A stretch of DNA of 64,000 nucleotides, taken from positions 186,001-250,000 of the forward strand of contig NZ_ML119084.1 of NCBI RefSeq assembly GCF_003789055.1, given 5' to 3'. This DNA comes from Histidinibacterium lentulum. Its GTDB lineage: Bacteria > Pseudomonadota > Alphaproteobacteria > Rhodobacterales > Rhodobacteraceae. Positions within the stretch are counted from its first letter, which is position 1, and every line of letters starts with the position of its first letter. Below the pieces are notes generated by a model. It saw only the letters and a program-made list of their open reading frames with translations, was not told the origin of the DNA and did not search any database. The translations under genes were made by a program, and so were the position numbers. Below are positions 8,168-18,293 of this stretch, one piece after another.

Positions 8168-8389
8168 ATGAACACCTCCGCCCGGATGGAACAGATCGAG
8201 GTCCTGAAGGTCGAACTCTCGGTCCTGCGCCAGGAGCATCGCGATCTCGACCAGGCGATCCGGGCGCTGGAGGAGCGCAACAGCCCGTCCGACATGCTGA
8301 CGATCCGCCGCCTGAAAAAGCAGAAGCTGCACCTGAAGGACCGGATCCAGCTCCTCGAGGACAGGATCACGCCGGACATCATCGCCTGA
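8168..8389 (+). CDS. DUF465 (YdcH-like) coiled-coil protein
   Basis: A 73-residue protein that is almost wholly one heptad-patterned helix (RMEQIEVLKVELSVLRQEHRDL) followed by the DUF465 core LTIRRLKKQKLHLKDRIQLLED. The family is small, cytoplasmic and of unknown function. The ATG at 8168 follows AGAGGAG; an in-frame ATG at 8186 is possible, and the longer upstream frame is Gly/Arg-rich and unsupported. Confidence 0.85.
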   Translation: MNTSARMEQIEVLKVELSVLRQEHRDLDQAIRALEERNSPSDMLTIRRLKKQKLHLKDRIQLLEDRITPDIIA

Positions 8390-8927
8390 GGGCCCGGCCC
8401 CCTGGGCCTTCCTCCGGCACGCAGATCTGAGCGCCTGCAAGGGTGCGGCCCCGCGGCGGGGCTGTCGTGGCGACCGATCCCGACACCGCAGGAGCCGCCG
8501 CAATCGCCCGCCGCGGCGCCCCCACCCGCGACCTCGCCTCAGCACCTGGCCCGCCCCCCCGACGTCCCCGCCGCGCGCGGCCCCTACACCGCACCAGCGA
8601 CCGGCCCGCCATGTCCGGTACAGGCGCGTCCGCAACGCTCGCCCCGACGCCCAATCCCGCAACGGCCGGATGTGATCCCCGTCGCCGCAACGGCGGTCCC
8701 CGCCATGTCAGTCGCCGGCAAGACGCGGGCCCCGACAGTCGGCGCACCGGCCGCGAACCGATCGATCGCCGCACCTCCGGATTGCCGCCCGTCAGCTGCC
8801 GGAGCACGGCCTCACGCGCGGGCCTGCATCGTCCCGCTGTCGCTCCCGGTTCGCGCCTTGCAGTCCCGCCCTGCGCACGGGTCGATGGGACGTCCCTGTG
8901 CTCCCGATCCCCGGAAGTCGCCCCGAC
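8390..8927. other. gene-poor spacer
   Basis: About 540 bases of very GC-rich sequence between the DUF465 gene and the purE promoter. Open frames exist on both strands, but their translations are Arg/Pro/Gly-rich and match no family, as expected from GC-rich noncoding DNA. No hairpin terminator with a T-run and no repeat unit was recognised. Confidence 0.6.
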
Positions 8928-8955
8928 TTGCACGCCGGTCGCTCGCCCCTATAGT
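8928..8955 (+). promoter_or_regulatory. sigma-70 promoter for purEK
   Basis: TTGCAC (8928-8933) and TATAGT (8950-8955) are separated by 16 bases, close to the housekeeping consensus, and sit 44 bases before the purE start codon. It is the only good match in this GC-rich spacer. Confidence 0.6.
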
Positions 8956-8998
8956 GCGCGTCCTCGGCACGGGAACGGCCGGGAGGACAGGAGGTCCG

Positions 8999-9490
8999 AT
9001 GCCGGCGCCAGTGGTGGGGATCGTGATGGGCAGCCAGTCCGACTGGCCCACCATGCGCCTTGCGGCAGAGATCCTCGCCGAACTCGAGGTGCCCCACGAG
9101 ACCCGCATCGTCTCGGCGCACCGGACCCCGGACCGGCTCTGGGCATATGGGACCGAGGCGGCGGGCCGCGGCCTTCTGGCCATCGTCGCGGGGGCGGGCG
9201 GGGCCGCGCACCTGCCGGGAATGCTCGCGTCCAAGACGCGGGTGCCCGTGATCGGCGTGCCGATCCGAACCCAGGCGCTGAGCGGCGTCGATTCGCTCTA
9301 TTCCATCGTCCAGATGCCGCGCGGCTATCCCGTGGCGACCATGGCCATCGGTCCCGCGGGGGCCATGAACGGCGGGCTGATGGCGGCGCAGATCGCAGCC
9401 CTGTCCGATCCGGCGCTGGCCGCCCGGCTCGATGACTGGCGGGCGGCGCTCTCGGCCTCGATCCCGGAGGTGCCGCTCGATGACGGCTGA
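8999..9490 (+). CDS. purE: 5-(carboxyamino)imidazole ribonucleotide mutase
   Basis: A 163-residue class I PurE. It has GIVMGSQSDWPTM (phosphate and substrate loop), VSAHRTPDRL with the catalytic His, and AGAGGAAHLPGM. It converts N5-CAIR to CAIR in de novo purine synthesis. The ATG at 8999 follows GGAGGACAGGAGG at good spacing. The gene overlaps purK by 11 bases, so the two-step route through PurK and PurE is encoded as one unit. Confidence 0.97.
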   Translation: MPAPVVGIVMGSQSDWPTMRLAAEILAELEVPHETRIVSAHRTPDRLWAYGTEAAGRGLLAIVAGAGGAAHLPGMLASKTRVPVIGVPIRTQALSGVDSLYSIVQMPRGYPVATMAIGPAGAMNGGLMAAQIAALSDPALAARLDDWRAALSASIPEVPLDDG

Positions 9491-10556
9491 GCCACTGCCG
9501 CCCGGCGCGACTCTCGGCATCCTCGGCGGTGGCCAGCTCGGCCGAATGCTGGCCCTCGCCGCGGCGAGGCTGGGTATTCGCGTCCATGTCTACGACCCCG
9601 CGGCCGGTGGTCCGGCGGCCCAGGTCGCGGCGGCCGAAACCGTGGCGGCCTGGGACGACACCGGCGCGCTCGCCCGCTTCGCCGCCGAGGTGGACGCGGT
9701 GACCTACGAGTTCGAGAACATCCCCACCGCCAGCCTCGACGCGATCGAGGCGCTGGTGCCGATCCGCCCCGGACGCCGCGCCCTCGCGGTTTCCCAGGAC
9801 AGGCTGACGGAAAAGCGCTTCCTGCGCGACCTCGGGCTCGCCACCGCCCCTTTCGCGCCGGTGGACTCCCTCGCAGAGCTCGAGTCCGCGCTGGCGGAAC
9901 TCGGAACGCCCGCGATCCTGAAGACCCGGCGCTTCGGATATGACGGCAAGGGGCAGGCCCGCCTCCGCGATGTCGCCGAGGCCCCTGCGGCCTGGGCCGC
10001 CATGGGGGGCGCCCCCTCGATCCTCGAAGGGCTCGTGCCCTTTTCGGCGGAACTTTCGGTGATCGGCGGGCGCGGCGCGGACGGCGCGGTGGCCTGTTTC
10101 GATCCGGGCGAGAATGTCCACGAGGACGGCATCCTGCGCCGGACCAGCGTCCCCGCGACGGTCCCCGCCGCCCTGGCCACCGACGCGGTGCTGATCGCGG
10201 GCCGCATCCTGAATGCGCTCGATTACATCGGGGTGCTGGGGGTCGAACTCTTCGTCACCGACGCCGGGCTCGTCGTCAACGAGATCGCGCCCCGGGTGCA
10301 CAATTCGGGGCACTGGACCCAGACGGGATGCACGATCTGCCAGTTCGAGCAGCATGTGCGCGCGGTCTGCGGCTGGCCGCTCGGCGACGGGTCGCGACAT
10401 TCCGACGTGGTGATGGAGAACCTGATCGGCGACGACATCGCCCGGGTTCCCGCCCTTGCCGCGGAAGGGGCGGCGCTGCATCTCTACGGCAAGGCGGAGG
10501 CCAGGCCGGGCCGCAAGATGGGCCATGTCAACCGCATCGTCGCCCGTTCGGGCTGA
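9480..10556 (+). CDS. purK: 5-(carboxyamino)imidazole ribonucleotide synthase
   Basis: A 358-residue ATP-grasp enzyme that carboxylates AIR with bicarbonate and ATP to N5-CAIR, the substrate of PurE. The N-terminal ATLGILGGGQLGRMLA loop, the RRFGYDGKGQ nucleotide-binding segment and NEIAPRVHNSGHWT near the ATP/metal site are all present. The ATG at 9480 lies inside the end of purE, indicating translational coupling. Length is normal for the family. Confidence 0.97.
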   Translation: MTAEPLPPGATLGILGGGQLGRMLALAAARLGIRVHVYDPAAGGPAAQVAAAETVAAWDDTGALARFAAEVDAVTYEFENIPTASLDAIEALVPIRPGRRALAVSQDRLTEKRFLRDLGLATAPFAPVDSLAELESALAELGTPAILKTRRFGYDGKGQARLRDVAEAPAAWAAMGGAPSILEGLVPFSAELSVIGGRGADGAVACFDPGENVHEDGILRRTSVPATVPAALATDAVLIAGRILNALDYIGVLGVELFVTDAGLVVNEIAPRVHNSGHWTQTGCTICQFEQHVRAVCGWPLGDGSRHSDVVMENLIGDDIARVPALAAEGAALHLYGKAEARPGRKMGHVNRIVARSG

Positions 10557-10670
10557 CCGCCGCATGGCCCCGCCCGCCCCTTCGCCCGGACCGGACCGGG
10601 ACCCCCGCGCCGAAGCCTCGACCCGCCTGATCGCCCGGGATGTCCGGCGCTGTCCCGCAACGCGGCGGAC

Positions 10671-11126
10671 ATGGCCATGAGCCGGGCGCCCGTTCGCCTC
10701 GCCGTCCGGGCGGTCCTGATGCACGGGACGCGGCTGCTGCTCGTCAACGCCTATGCAGGGCGCGACGATCTGTGGTGCGCGCCGGGCGGCGGCGCCGAGC
10801 CGCACCAGAGCCTGCCCGACAACCTCCGCCGCGAGGTGCGGGAGGAGACGGGGCTCCAGATCGCCGTGGGCGCGCCCTGCCTCGTCAACGAGTTCCACGA
10901 CCCGGAGGGCGCCTTTCACCAGGTCGACATCTACTTCCGCTGCACCCTTGCAGGGCCTGCGGAGCTGCGCCCCTGGACCGATCCCGAGGGCATCGTGTCC
11001 CACCGCAGGTGGGTCACCGAAGCGGAGGCCCGCGCGCTCCGGATCAAGCCCGACAGCCTGCCCGCCGCGGCCTGGCCATCCGGTGCGCAGCTTCTCTACG
11101 ATCCGCTGGAGCCGATCCTGCGCTGA
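10671..11126 (+). CDS. Nudix hydrolase
   Basis: A 151-residue Nudix-fold protein. The box reads GGAEPHQSLPDNLRREVREETGL, keeping the catalytic REVREETG helix; the Glu expected seven residues into the box is Gln. The protein probably hydrolyses a nucleoside diphosphate derivative, but the substrate cannot be assigned. It stands 114 bases after purK on the same strand, and starts MAMSRAP; the second Met is also possible. Confidence 0.85.
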   Translation: MAMSRAPVRLAVRAVLMHGTRLLLVNAYAGRDDLWCAPGGGAEPHQSLPDNLRREVREETGLQIAVGAPCLVNEFHDPEGAFHQVDIYFRCTLAGPAELRPWTDPEGIVSHRRWVTEAEARALRIKPDSLPAAAWPSGAQLLYDPLEPILR

Positions 11127-11188
11127 CCTGACCCGGCCAGCCGCGGCATGCCCGGCGCGCCGGACCCGCCGGAAGAGCTCCCCCTCCC

Positions 11189-12052
11189 TCACGCGGCCCG
11201 GGCAGGGTCCGCGCCGCGCACGCAGTTGCTGCCCTCGTCCTTGGCCCGCGCCAGCTCCGCCCCCGCGATTTCCAGTGCGCCCTCGATCGCTTCTCCGCCG
11301 GGATGGGCCGCCAGACCCACCGAGGCGGTCAGGGACACGCCCCGGGTGGTGACCTTCTCCGCGATCTCGCGGCGCAGCCTCTCGGCCACCCGCGCCGCCA
11401 CTTCCCGGGTTGCGCCGGGCAGGAACACCAGGAATTCCTCTCCGGCGATGCGCGCCAGAACGTCGTCCTGACGCAGCGCGTCGGAGCAGACCTGCACCAC
11501 CTCGCGCAGGATGCGGTCCCCCTCCGCCTGGCCGGCGCGCTCGTTCACCTTGTGGAACCTGTCGAGGTCGATGAGCATGAGCCAGCCCGGCGGCGCATCC
11601 CGGAGCAGCCGCTCCGCCCCGCGCCGGTTCAGCGCCCCGGTCAGCGGATCGGTGTCCTGTTCGCGCCGGGACTGGTCCAGCGACCGCTGCGCCCGCGCCA
11701 TCAGCCGGTTGGTGCGCACCATCAGCACACCCACCTCGTCCCCGAAGTCCTCGGGCAGGATCTGCAACTGCCCGCTGCGGCCCCAGAGATCGAGCGCGCC
11801 GGTCACCGCGAACACCGGCTCGAGCAGCGCCCGTATCCCGAGGAACGCCAGCACCAGCCCCGCCGTGCCCGAGGCCAGCACCACCGCGATCAGCGTCCGG
11901 TCCGCCGCGGCGCCGGCCTGCAACCCGTAGGCGAGAATGCCCAGGAAAGGCAGCACGAATCCCGCACCGACCACGGCGAAGGCCTTGGCCACGAAACTTC
12001 GGGGAAAGGGGCGTTGAAGCAGGCGATAGAGAACCATCGGACCACCGGACAT
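11189..12052 (-). CDS. membrane-anchored diguanylate cyclase (GGDEF domain, AGEEF variant)
   Basis: A 287-residue protein with two N-terminal membrane helices (about 19-43 and 52-75), a linker helix, and a GGDEF domain (about 125-275) containing DPLTGALNRRG and LIDLDRFHKVNE. The signature loop is AGEEF in place of GGEEF; some cyclases with Ala at this position are active, so c-di-GMP synthesis remains plausible. No RxxD inhibitory site is seen five residues before the loop (sequence there is DDVLARI). The start is ATG 12052; TTG 12058 and ATG 12037 are alternatives. Confidence 0.82.
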   Translation of the reverse strand: MSGGPMVLYRLLQRPFPRSFVAKAFAVVGAGFVLPFLGILAYGLQAGAAADRTLIAVVLASGTAGLVLAFLGIRALLEPVFAVTGALDLWGRSGQLQILPEDFGDEVGVLMVRTNRLMARAQRSLDQSRREQDTDPLTGALNRRGAERLLRDAPPGWLMLIDLDRFHKVNERAGQAEGDRILREVVQVCSDALRQDDVLARIAGEEFLVFLPGATREVAARVAERLRREIAEKVTTRGVSLTASVGLAAHPGGEAIEGALEIAGAELARAKDEGSNCVRGADPARAA

Positions 12053-12127
12053 CCTCAAGACACGGCCTGTCTAGGGCAACGGTCTTAAGGCCGGGTTGAC
12101 GCGCAACGCCCCCTGCCTCGCGCCACG

Positions 12128-12152
12128 AAAAAGGGGCGCCCGAAGGCGCCCC
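12128..12152 (-). terminator. rho-independent terminator of groESL
   Basis: On the minus strand, GGGGCGCC, loop TTCG, GGCGCCCC (12152-12133), then TTTTT (12132-12128). A strong 8-bp GC stem with a stable tetraloop and a T-run, 27 bases after the groEL stop codon. Confidence 0.9.
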
Positions 12153-12178
12153 CCTGTCTCGCGAAAGGCGAGGCTGGC

Positions 12179-13876
<1,698 letters not shown>

Positions 13877-13899
13877 TCAGACTGTGCGGCCGGCGGCGT

Positions 13900-14211
13900 T
13901 CAGGCCGCGGCGGCCTGCGCGCTGTCCTCGATGATGCCGAGGATGTCGCTCTCCTTCATGATCAGGAGATCCTCGCCATCGACCCGCACCTCGGTGCCGG
14001 ACCACTTGCCGAAGAGAATGCGGTCGCCCTCCTTGACGTCCATCGAGATGCGGTCGCCATCCTCGTCGCGAGCGCCAGCGCCCACGGAGACGATCACGCC
14101 CTCGGCGGGCTTTTCCTTGGCGCTGTCGGGGATGATCAGGCCGCCCTTGGTGGTTTCGTCGGACTCGACGCGGCGCACCAGGACCCGGTCATGCAGCGGT
14201 TTGAAAGCCAT
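13900..14211 (-). CDS. groS: co-chaperonin GroES
   Basis: A 103-residue Gro[29 protein letters not shown] (mobile loop included), [17 protein letters not shown] and a slightly extended Ala-rich C-terminus. It caps GroEL. The ATG at 14211 is preferred over an upstream in-frame TTG/ATG because translation of the family begins with MAFKPLHDR. It lies 33 bases downstream of the CIRCE operator. Confidence 0.98.
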   Translation of the reverse strand: MAFKPLHDRVLVRRVESDETTKGGLIIPDSAKEKPAEGVIVSVGAGARDEDGDRISMDVKEGDRILFGKWSGTEVRVDGEDLLIMKESDILGIIEDSAQAAAA

Positions 14212-14243
14212 CTGTCGTAGCTCCCTCATTGGGTGTTGGATCG

Positions 14244-14270
14244 TTAGCACTCACCTTGTTGGAGTGCTAA
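14244..14270 (-). promoter_or_regulatory. CIRCE operator (HrcA site)
   Basis: A perfect inverted repeat TTAGCACTC - 9 bases - GAGTGCTAA, the consensus CIRCE element bound by the HrcA repressor. It begins 8 bases after the -10 box of the groES promoter and so covers the transcription start. hrcA itself is not in this window. Confidence 0.97.
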
Positions 14271-14277
14271 TGCGCCG

Positions 14278-14306
14278 GAATTAGGCAAGCGCGCCGCACC
14301 TGTCAA
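14278..14306 (-). promoter_or_regulatory. groESL promoter
   Basis: On the minus strand, TTGACA (14306-14301) and TAATTC (14283-14278) are separated by exactly 17 bases, immediately upstream of CIRCE. A near-consensus vegetative promoter under HrcA repression; no separate RpoH-type site was identified. Confidence 0.8.
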
Positions 14307-14675
14307 CACCTTGTGACGGGCAAAATCATCGCCGATCGCAGGCGAGGGCGCGGCCTTCCGGCAACGGTTCCCGGGACTGCCCGCGCCGGGCCTCACCGGC
14401 CCTTGCCGGAGCCCGTCGCCGGGCCTATCGAACCGACATCCTGAGTCAAGGGGAGGGCCCCGCATGCGCCATGGGACATTGACCATCCGCCGCTGACGCG
14501 GCCTGCCCTCGGCCCGCCGCTCCTGCGGTGGTGCCTGACCCGCACAGGATATCCGCACGACCGCGCCGCCCTGCGCCCTCCCGCCCGTTCCGGGCCGGGG
14601 CCGCAACTCGTCCCGCCTTCGCGGCTGCCGTGCACCCTCGACCTCGATCCCGAAACCGAACCCACGGAGGCTTTC
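14307..14675. other. gene-poor spacer
   Basis: Region upstream of the groES promoter and before a small plus-strand gene. No supported coding frame; translations on both strands are Arg/Pro-rich. Nothing else was recognised, apart from GGAGG at the right end that serves the next gene. Confidence 0.5.
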
Positions 14676-14963
14676 ATGCATCCCCCCTTCTTCGACATCC
14701 CGCCCCCGGCACGCCCGCAGCGGCCCGGTCCCCGGCGCGCCCGCTCTGTTCCGGTCCTCGCCGGCGCACGCCGGCTCTCATTCGCGCCCGTGCCTCCGGC
14801 GGAGCCGCCGCCGCGCGCCATCGCGCCCCCGGCGACGCTCGCCGATCTGGCCCGTCCCGTCCCGAGCCCGGCCGCCAACGCGCCCCCGGCCCTGCGCCGC
14901 GCGCTCGGCCTGTGGCTCATCCGTCTCGGCAGCCGCCTCGCCGGCCCCAGTCCCGGCCATTGA
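14676..14963 (+). CDS. small proline/alanine-rich protein, hypothetical
   Basis: A 95-residue protein: a Pro-rich disordered N-terminal two thirds (FFDIPPPARPQRP onward) and a C-terminal helix PALRRALGLWLIRLGSRLAG that looks amphipathic and may touch the membrane. GGAGG lies six bases before the ATG, the main reason for calling it. No family recognised. It could be a spurious frame in GC-rich DNA, but the ribosome site and plausible helix favour a real gene. Confidence 0.5.
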   Translation: MHPPFFDIPPPARPQRPGPRRARSVPVLAGARRLSFAPVPPAEPPPRAIAPPATLADLARPVPSPAANAPPALRRALGLWLIRLGSRLAGPSPGH

Positions 14964-15081
14964 GCCATCCCGCCCGGGCGGATCCCGCCCCTGCGCCTGC
15001 CGCGCCGATCCCCGGCTTGAGCCCCGGGCCTTGGGCCGCTAGCCTCCTGCCGACCCGTCATGCCGCGCCCGAGGACTGCCC

Positions 15082-16068
15082 ATGCCCCCCAGCAGACCAG
15101 CCGCCGCAGCCCTCCTCTGGCTCCTCGCCGCTCCCGCGTTGGCCGCCTGCGACGGACTCAGCCTCGCCGACACCCTCACCGAGGCCGAATCGCGCGCCGT
15201 CGCGGTCGAGACCGCGGCGATCCCCTATCCCGAGGGCATCTTCTGGACCGCGACTCTCGGCGACCGCCGCATCGACCTGATCGGGACGATGCATGTCCAC
15301 GATCCCCGCCTCGCCCCCCTCCGGGACCGCGCCCTGCCGCTGCTCGCCGGGGCCGAGGTGCTCTATGTAGAGGCAACCCGCGCCGAGGAGGCGGAGATGG
15401 AGGCCACCATCCTCGCCGAGCCACAGCGCATCTTCGTCCTTGACGGCCCGACCCTGCCCGAGCGCCTGTCCGAAGATGACTGGCAGGCCCTCGCCGAGGC
15501 CGCCGAGGCCCGCATGGTGCCCGCCTTCATGGCCGCCAAGATGCGGCCCTGGTACCTGACCATCGCGCTTGCCGTCCCGCCCTGCGCCATGACCGACATG
15601 ATCGAGGGGCGGCGCGGGCTCGATCACATGCTGCTCGACGAGGCCGCGGCGATGAACCTCGAGGCCCGCGCCCTCGAACCCTGGGAGACCGTGCTGGACC
15701 TGTTCGCGGACAGCCCCGAGTCGGACCAGCTCGCCATGCTGCGCCTGTCCGCCGGTCCGCCGGAGCTTCAGACCCAGGCCTTCGTCGCCATGCTCGACGG
15801 GTATTTCGCGGGCCGCATTGCCGAGATCTGGGCGATGTCCCGCATCGCCGGATACCGTACGCCCGGCCTCGACCCCGCCGAGGCCGACGCGCTGATGGCC
15901 ACCACCGAGGAGCTGCTGATCGCCTCGCGCAACCGCGCCTGGATCGAGCGGCTCGAAGCCGCCTCGGAAACCCGCATCGCCGTCGCCGTGGGCGCCCTGC
16001 ACCTGCCCGGAGACGAAGGCCTGCTGCGGCTTCTGGAAGAGCGCGGCTGGCACATCGCCCCGCTCTGA
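15082..16068 (+). CDS. TraB/GumN family exported protein
   Basis: A 328-residue protein with a signal peptide (AAALLWLLAAPALAAC) and the TraB/GumN (PF01963) landmarks: IDLIGTMHVHDPRL near the N-terminus, LYVEATRAEEAEME, and VGALHLPGDEGLLRLLEERG near the C-terminus. The Gly-x-x-His motifs at both ends resemble the metal-binding residues of Tiki-type proteases, to which the family is distantly related. Cys at the signal end (AAC) could be a lipid-attachment site. It ends one base short of the convergent DUF2161 gene. Confidence 0.85.
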   Translation: MPPSRPAAAALLWLLAAPALAACDGLSLADTLTEAESRAVAVETAAIPYPEGIFWTATLGDRRIDLIGTMHVHDPRLAPLRDRALPLLAGAEVLYVEATRAEEAEMEATILAEPQRIFVLDGPTLPERLSEDDWQALAEAAEARMVPAFMAAKMRPWYLTIALAVPPCAMTDMIEGRRGLDHMLLDEAAAMNLEARALEPWETVLDLFADSPESDQLAMLRLSAGPPELQTQAFVAMLDGYFAGRIAEIWAMSRIAGYRTPGLDPAEADALMATTEELLIASRNRAWIERLEAASETRIAVAVGALHLPGDEGLLRLLEERGWHIAPL

Positions 16069-16069
16069 C

Positions 16070-16723
16070 TCAGGGCGCGCTGTCGCCCCAATCCGCGAGC
16101 CCCGTCCGTCCCGCCTCGGTCAAGCCGTATACCCCCCGCTCGACCCGCGCGAACCAGCCGTAATGGTTGTCCGCCATGATCTGGCGCGCTGCGGGCACCT
16201 CCGCCCACTCCGCGACCTTCGCCGCGCGGCTCGGCCCGTGCACGGCAAGGAACCGCGCGCAGGCCAGCGCGTCCTGCCGGTAGCCCGTCACCAGCCCGTG
16301 CCGCGTGGCCCCGCCGGCATTGGGATCGCCCCTCAGCCGGTCGAAGGCCCGAAGCAGCCGCTCCGCGGCCTTCGGCGCCTTCCTCGGCCGGAACGGACCG
16401 GGATCGCAGAGGACCTCCACCAGCCCGTCCCTCGGCCGCACCGTCAGGACGCCCAGCCCCAGCTTGCGCGCCAGCCCGACATTGCGCTCCAGCGCAACCT
16501 TCCCGGGCCGCGCCACTCCCAGGTAGACCGTCTCCGTCGCTGCCTGCCGCGCCACCCCCTGGTGAAACAGCGCCAGCGAAAAACCGGTCTTCAGCTCCAC
16601 CACCACCGGCGGCTCCTGCCCGCGACGCGCGACGACATCGGCGGCGCCGACCTCGCCCTTCACCTCGTAGCCCTGTCGTTCGAGAAACGCCTTGATCGGC
16701 GGATAGAGCTCGGCCTCGCGCAT
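16070..16723 (-). CDS. DUF2161 family PD-(D/E)XK phosphodiesterase
   Basis: A 217-residue protein. The nuclease-like core near the N-terminus reads YPPIKAFLERQGYEVKGE, then AADVVARRG and VVVELKTGF, which supply the Glu, Asp and E-x-K of a PD-(D/E)XK site. DUF2161 members are predicted phosphodiesterases without a known substrate. The C-terminal half has an HTH-like AKVAEWAEVPAARQIMADNHYGWF. The gene is convergent with the TraB gene. Confidence 0.85.
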   Translation of the reverse strand: MREAELYPPIKAFLERQGYEVKGEVGAADVVARRGQEPPVVVELKTGFSLALFHQGVARQAATETVYLGVARPGKVALERNVGLARKLGLGVLTVRPRDGLVEVLCDPGPFRPRKAPKAAERLLRAFDRLRGDPNAGGATRHGLVTGYRQDALACARFLAVHGPSRAAKVAEWAEVPAARQIMADNHYGWFARVERGVYGLTEAGRTGLADWGDSAP

Positions 16724-16776
16724 GGGCCGAACCCTGCCCCGGCCTGCGCCGGGGGCAAGGAACCTCGTGCCGCCGC

Positions 16777-16986
16777 CTAGCGCTGGCCGGGCCTGCGTGG
16801 AATCGGCGCGGGCTTCGGCGCCGCGGGCCGCCCCTTGGGGCCGGGCAGCGTCCTCGGCGGCTTGCCGGTCGCTCCGCCGGACTTGCGCCCCGGCTTCCGG
16901 GGGGCACGGACGGAGGGGCCCGACAGGGATGCGGGCGACGACGGCAGGAGCCCGCCCACAGCGGGCAGGACAAACGTAACGGTCAT
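16777..16986 (-). CDS. small basic protein, hypothetical
   Basis: A 69-residue protein: short hydrophobic start (MTVTFVLPAVGGLLP) followed by a Pro/Lys/Arg-rich tail. GAGG is seven bases before the ATG, which supports translation, but composition is also what random GC-rich DNA gives. No family recognised; it sits between DUF2161 and a pair of strong hairpins. Confidence 0.35.
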   Translation of the reverse strand: MTVTFVLPAVGGLLPSSPASLSGPSVRAPRKPGRKSGGATGKPPRTLPGPKGRPAAPKPAPIPRRPGQR

Positions 16987-17018
16987 GACTGAACCTCGTT
17001 CGACGAGAGAGAAGGTAT

Positions 17019-17066
17019 CCGTGCGGCGCGCCGCACGGCGGATCGCAGGCCCGGAAGGCCGGGCCT
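17019..17066. repeat. two adjacent perfect hairpins
   Basis: CCGTGCGGCGCGCCGCACGG (17019-17038) is a perfect 20-base palindrome. Eight bases on, AGGCCCGG - AAGG - CCGGGCCT (17047-17066) is a perfect 8-bp hairpin. They lie in the 330-base spacer before the pyrophosphatase gene. No T-run follows on either strand, so they are not ordinary terminators. The rest of the spacer (16987-17252) holds no supported gene. Confidence 0.75.
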
Positions 17067-17252
17067 CAGAGGTGCCGGATCATCGTCAGGGAACTCCCCG
17101 TTGGAGAGATGCGCACCCCGGTGAGGGGCGTCACTGCCAGGGGCGGGCGGTATGGACGCGCTGATCCATTGTCTGGGTCCTCCGGTCGAACGACGCGACA
17201 CTACACCACATCGCCCGTTGCCGCAACGCCAGCGGCGGCGACGCGCCCGGGG

Positions 17253-17281
17253 GTGACAGGCCCGGGGGGCCACCATATAAG
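17253..17281 (+). promoter_or_regulatory. sigma-70-like promoter for ppaC
   Basis: GTGACA (17253-17258) and TATAAG (17276-17281) with a 17-base spacer, 40 bases before the start codon. A good housekeeping match in otherwise GC-rich sequence. Confidence 0.55.
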
Positions 17282-17320
17282 GCCCGCGACCTCACGAAAC
17301 CGTCAAGCCGAGGGACTCCC

Positions 17321-18241
17321 ATGACGACGCTCGTTTTCGGCCACAAGGCCCCCGACACCGATTCCACCGGCAGCCCGCTGATCTGGGCGTGGTACCTCTC
17401 CGAGGTCCGCGGCGAGCCCGCCGAGGCCCGCCTCCTTGGCGCGCCCAACACCGAGGCCGCCTTCGTGGCCGAACGCTGGGGCTTCGACCTGCCGCCCGTG
17501 CTGGACGACGTCGAGGACGGCCAGCCCTGCGTCGTCGTCGACACCAACAATCCCGCGGAACTGCCCGCCAACATCAACGGCGCCGACCTGCGCTCGATCA
17601 TCGACCACCACAAGCTGACGGGCGGGATCGAGACGAAAGGCCCCATCGACATCACCATCCGCCCGCTCGCCTGCACCGCCACCATCATGCACGAGATGAT
17701 GGGCGAGAAGGCCGCCGGGATGCCCGAGGGCATCAAGGGCCTGATGCTGTCCTGCATCCTGTCCGACACGCTGGAATTCCGCTCGCCCACCACCACGCCC
17801 GTGGACCGCGCCCTGGCCGAGAAGCTCGCCGCCGAGCTGGGCATCTCGATCCCCGACTACGCCGGCGAGATGTTCGCGGCAAAATCCGACGTTTCCGCCT
17901 TCTCCGAGGCGGAACTGCTGCGGATGGACTCCAAGGAATACGAGGTCGGCGGCACCAGACTGCGCGTGTCGGTGCTGGAAACCACCGCCCCCGCCTCGGT
18001 GCTCGGCCGCAAGGACGCGCTCATGGCCGCCATGCCCGCCGTGGCCGAGGAGGACGGGGCCGACGAGGTGATGCTCTTCGTGGTGGACATCCTCAACGAG
18101 GAGGCGACGCTGCTGGTGCCCAACGATCGGGTCAAGGAGATCGCGGAGGCGAGCTTCGACACCACCGTCGAGGGCGACACCGTGGTCCTTCCCGGCATCA
18201 TGAGCCGCAAGAAGCAGATCATCCCCGCGCTGCGGACCTGA
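17321..18241 (+). CDS. ppaC: manganese-dependent inorganic pyrophosphatase (family II)
   Basis: A 306-residue DHH-superfamily enzyme that hydrolyses pyrophosphate to phosphate in the cytoplasm. GHKAPDTDSTGS supplies the first metal ligands, VVDTNNPAEL and IIDHHKLTGG the DHH site, and SRKKQIIPAL the C-terminal substrate-binding motif. Length is normal; no CBS regulatory domain is inserted. It is followed on the same strand, after 52 bases, by a HAD hydrolase. Confidence 0.97.
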   Translation: MTTLVFGHKAPDTDSTGSPLIWAWYLSEVRGEPAEARLLGAPNTEAAFVAERWGFDLPPVLDDVEDGQPCVVVDTNNPAELPANINGADLRSIIDHHKLTGGIETKGPIDITIRPLACTATIMHEMMGEKAAGMPEGIKGLMLSCILSDTLEFRSPTTTPVDRALAEKLAAELGISIPDYAGEMFAAKSDVSAFSEAELLRMDSKEYEVGGTRLRVSVLETTAPASVLGRKDALMAAMPAVAEEDGADEVMLFVVDILNEEATLLVPNDRVKEIAEASFDTTVEGDTVVLPGIMSRKKQIIPALRT

Positions 18242-18293
18242 TCCCGGTGCCGCGCCCCCCGGCGCGGCCCCCGTCCCGACCAAGGAGCCGCCC

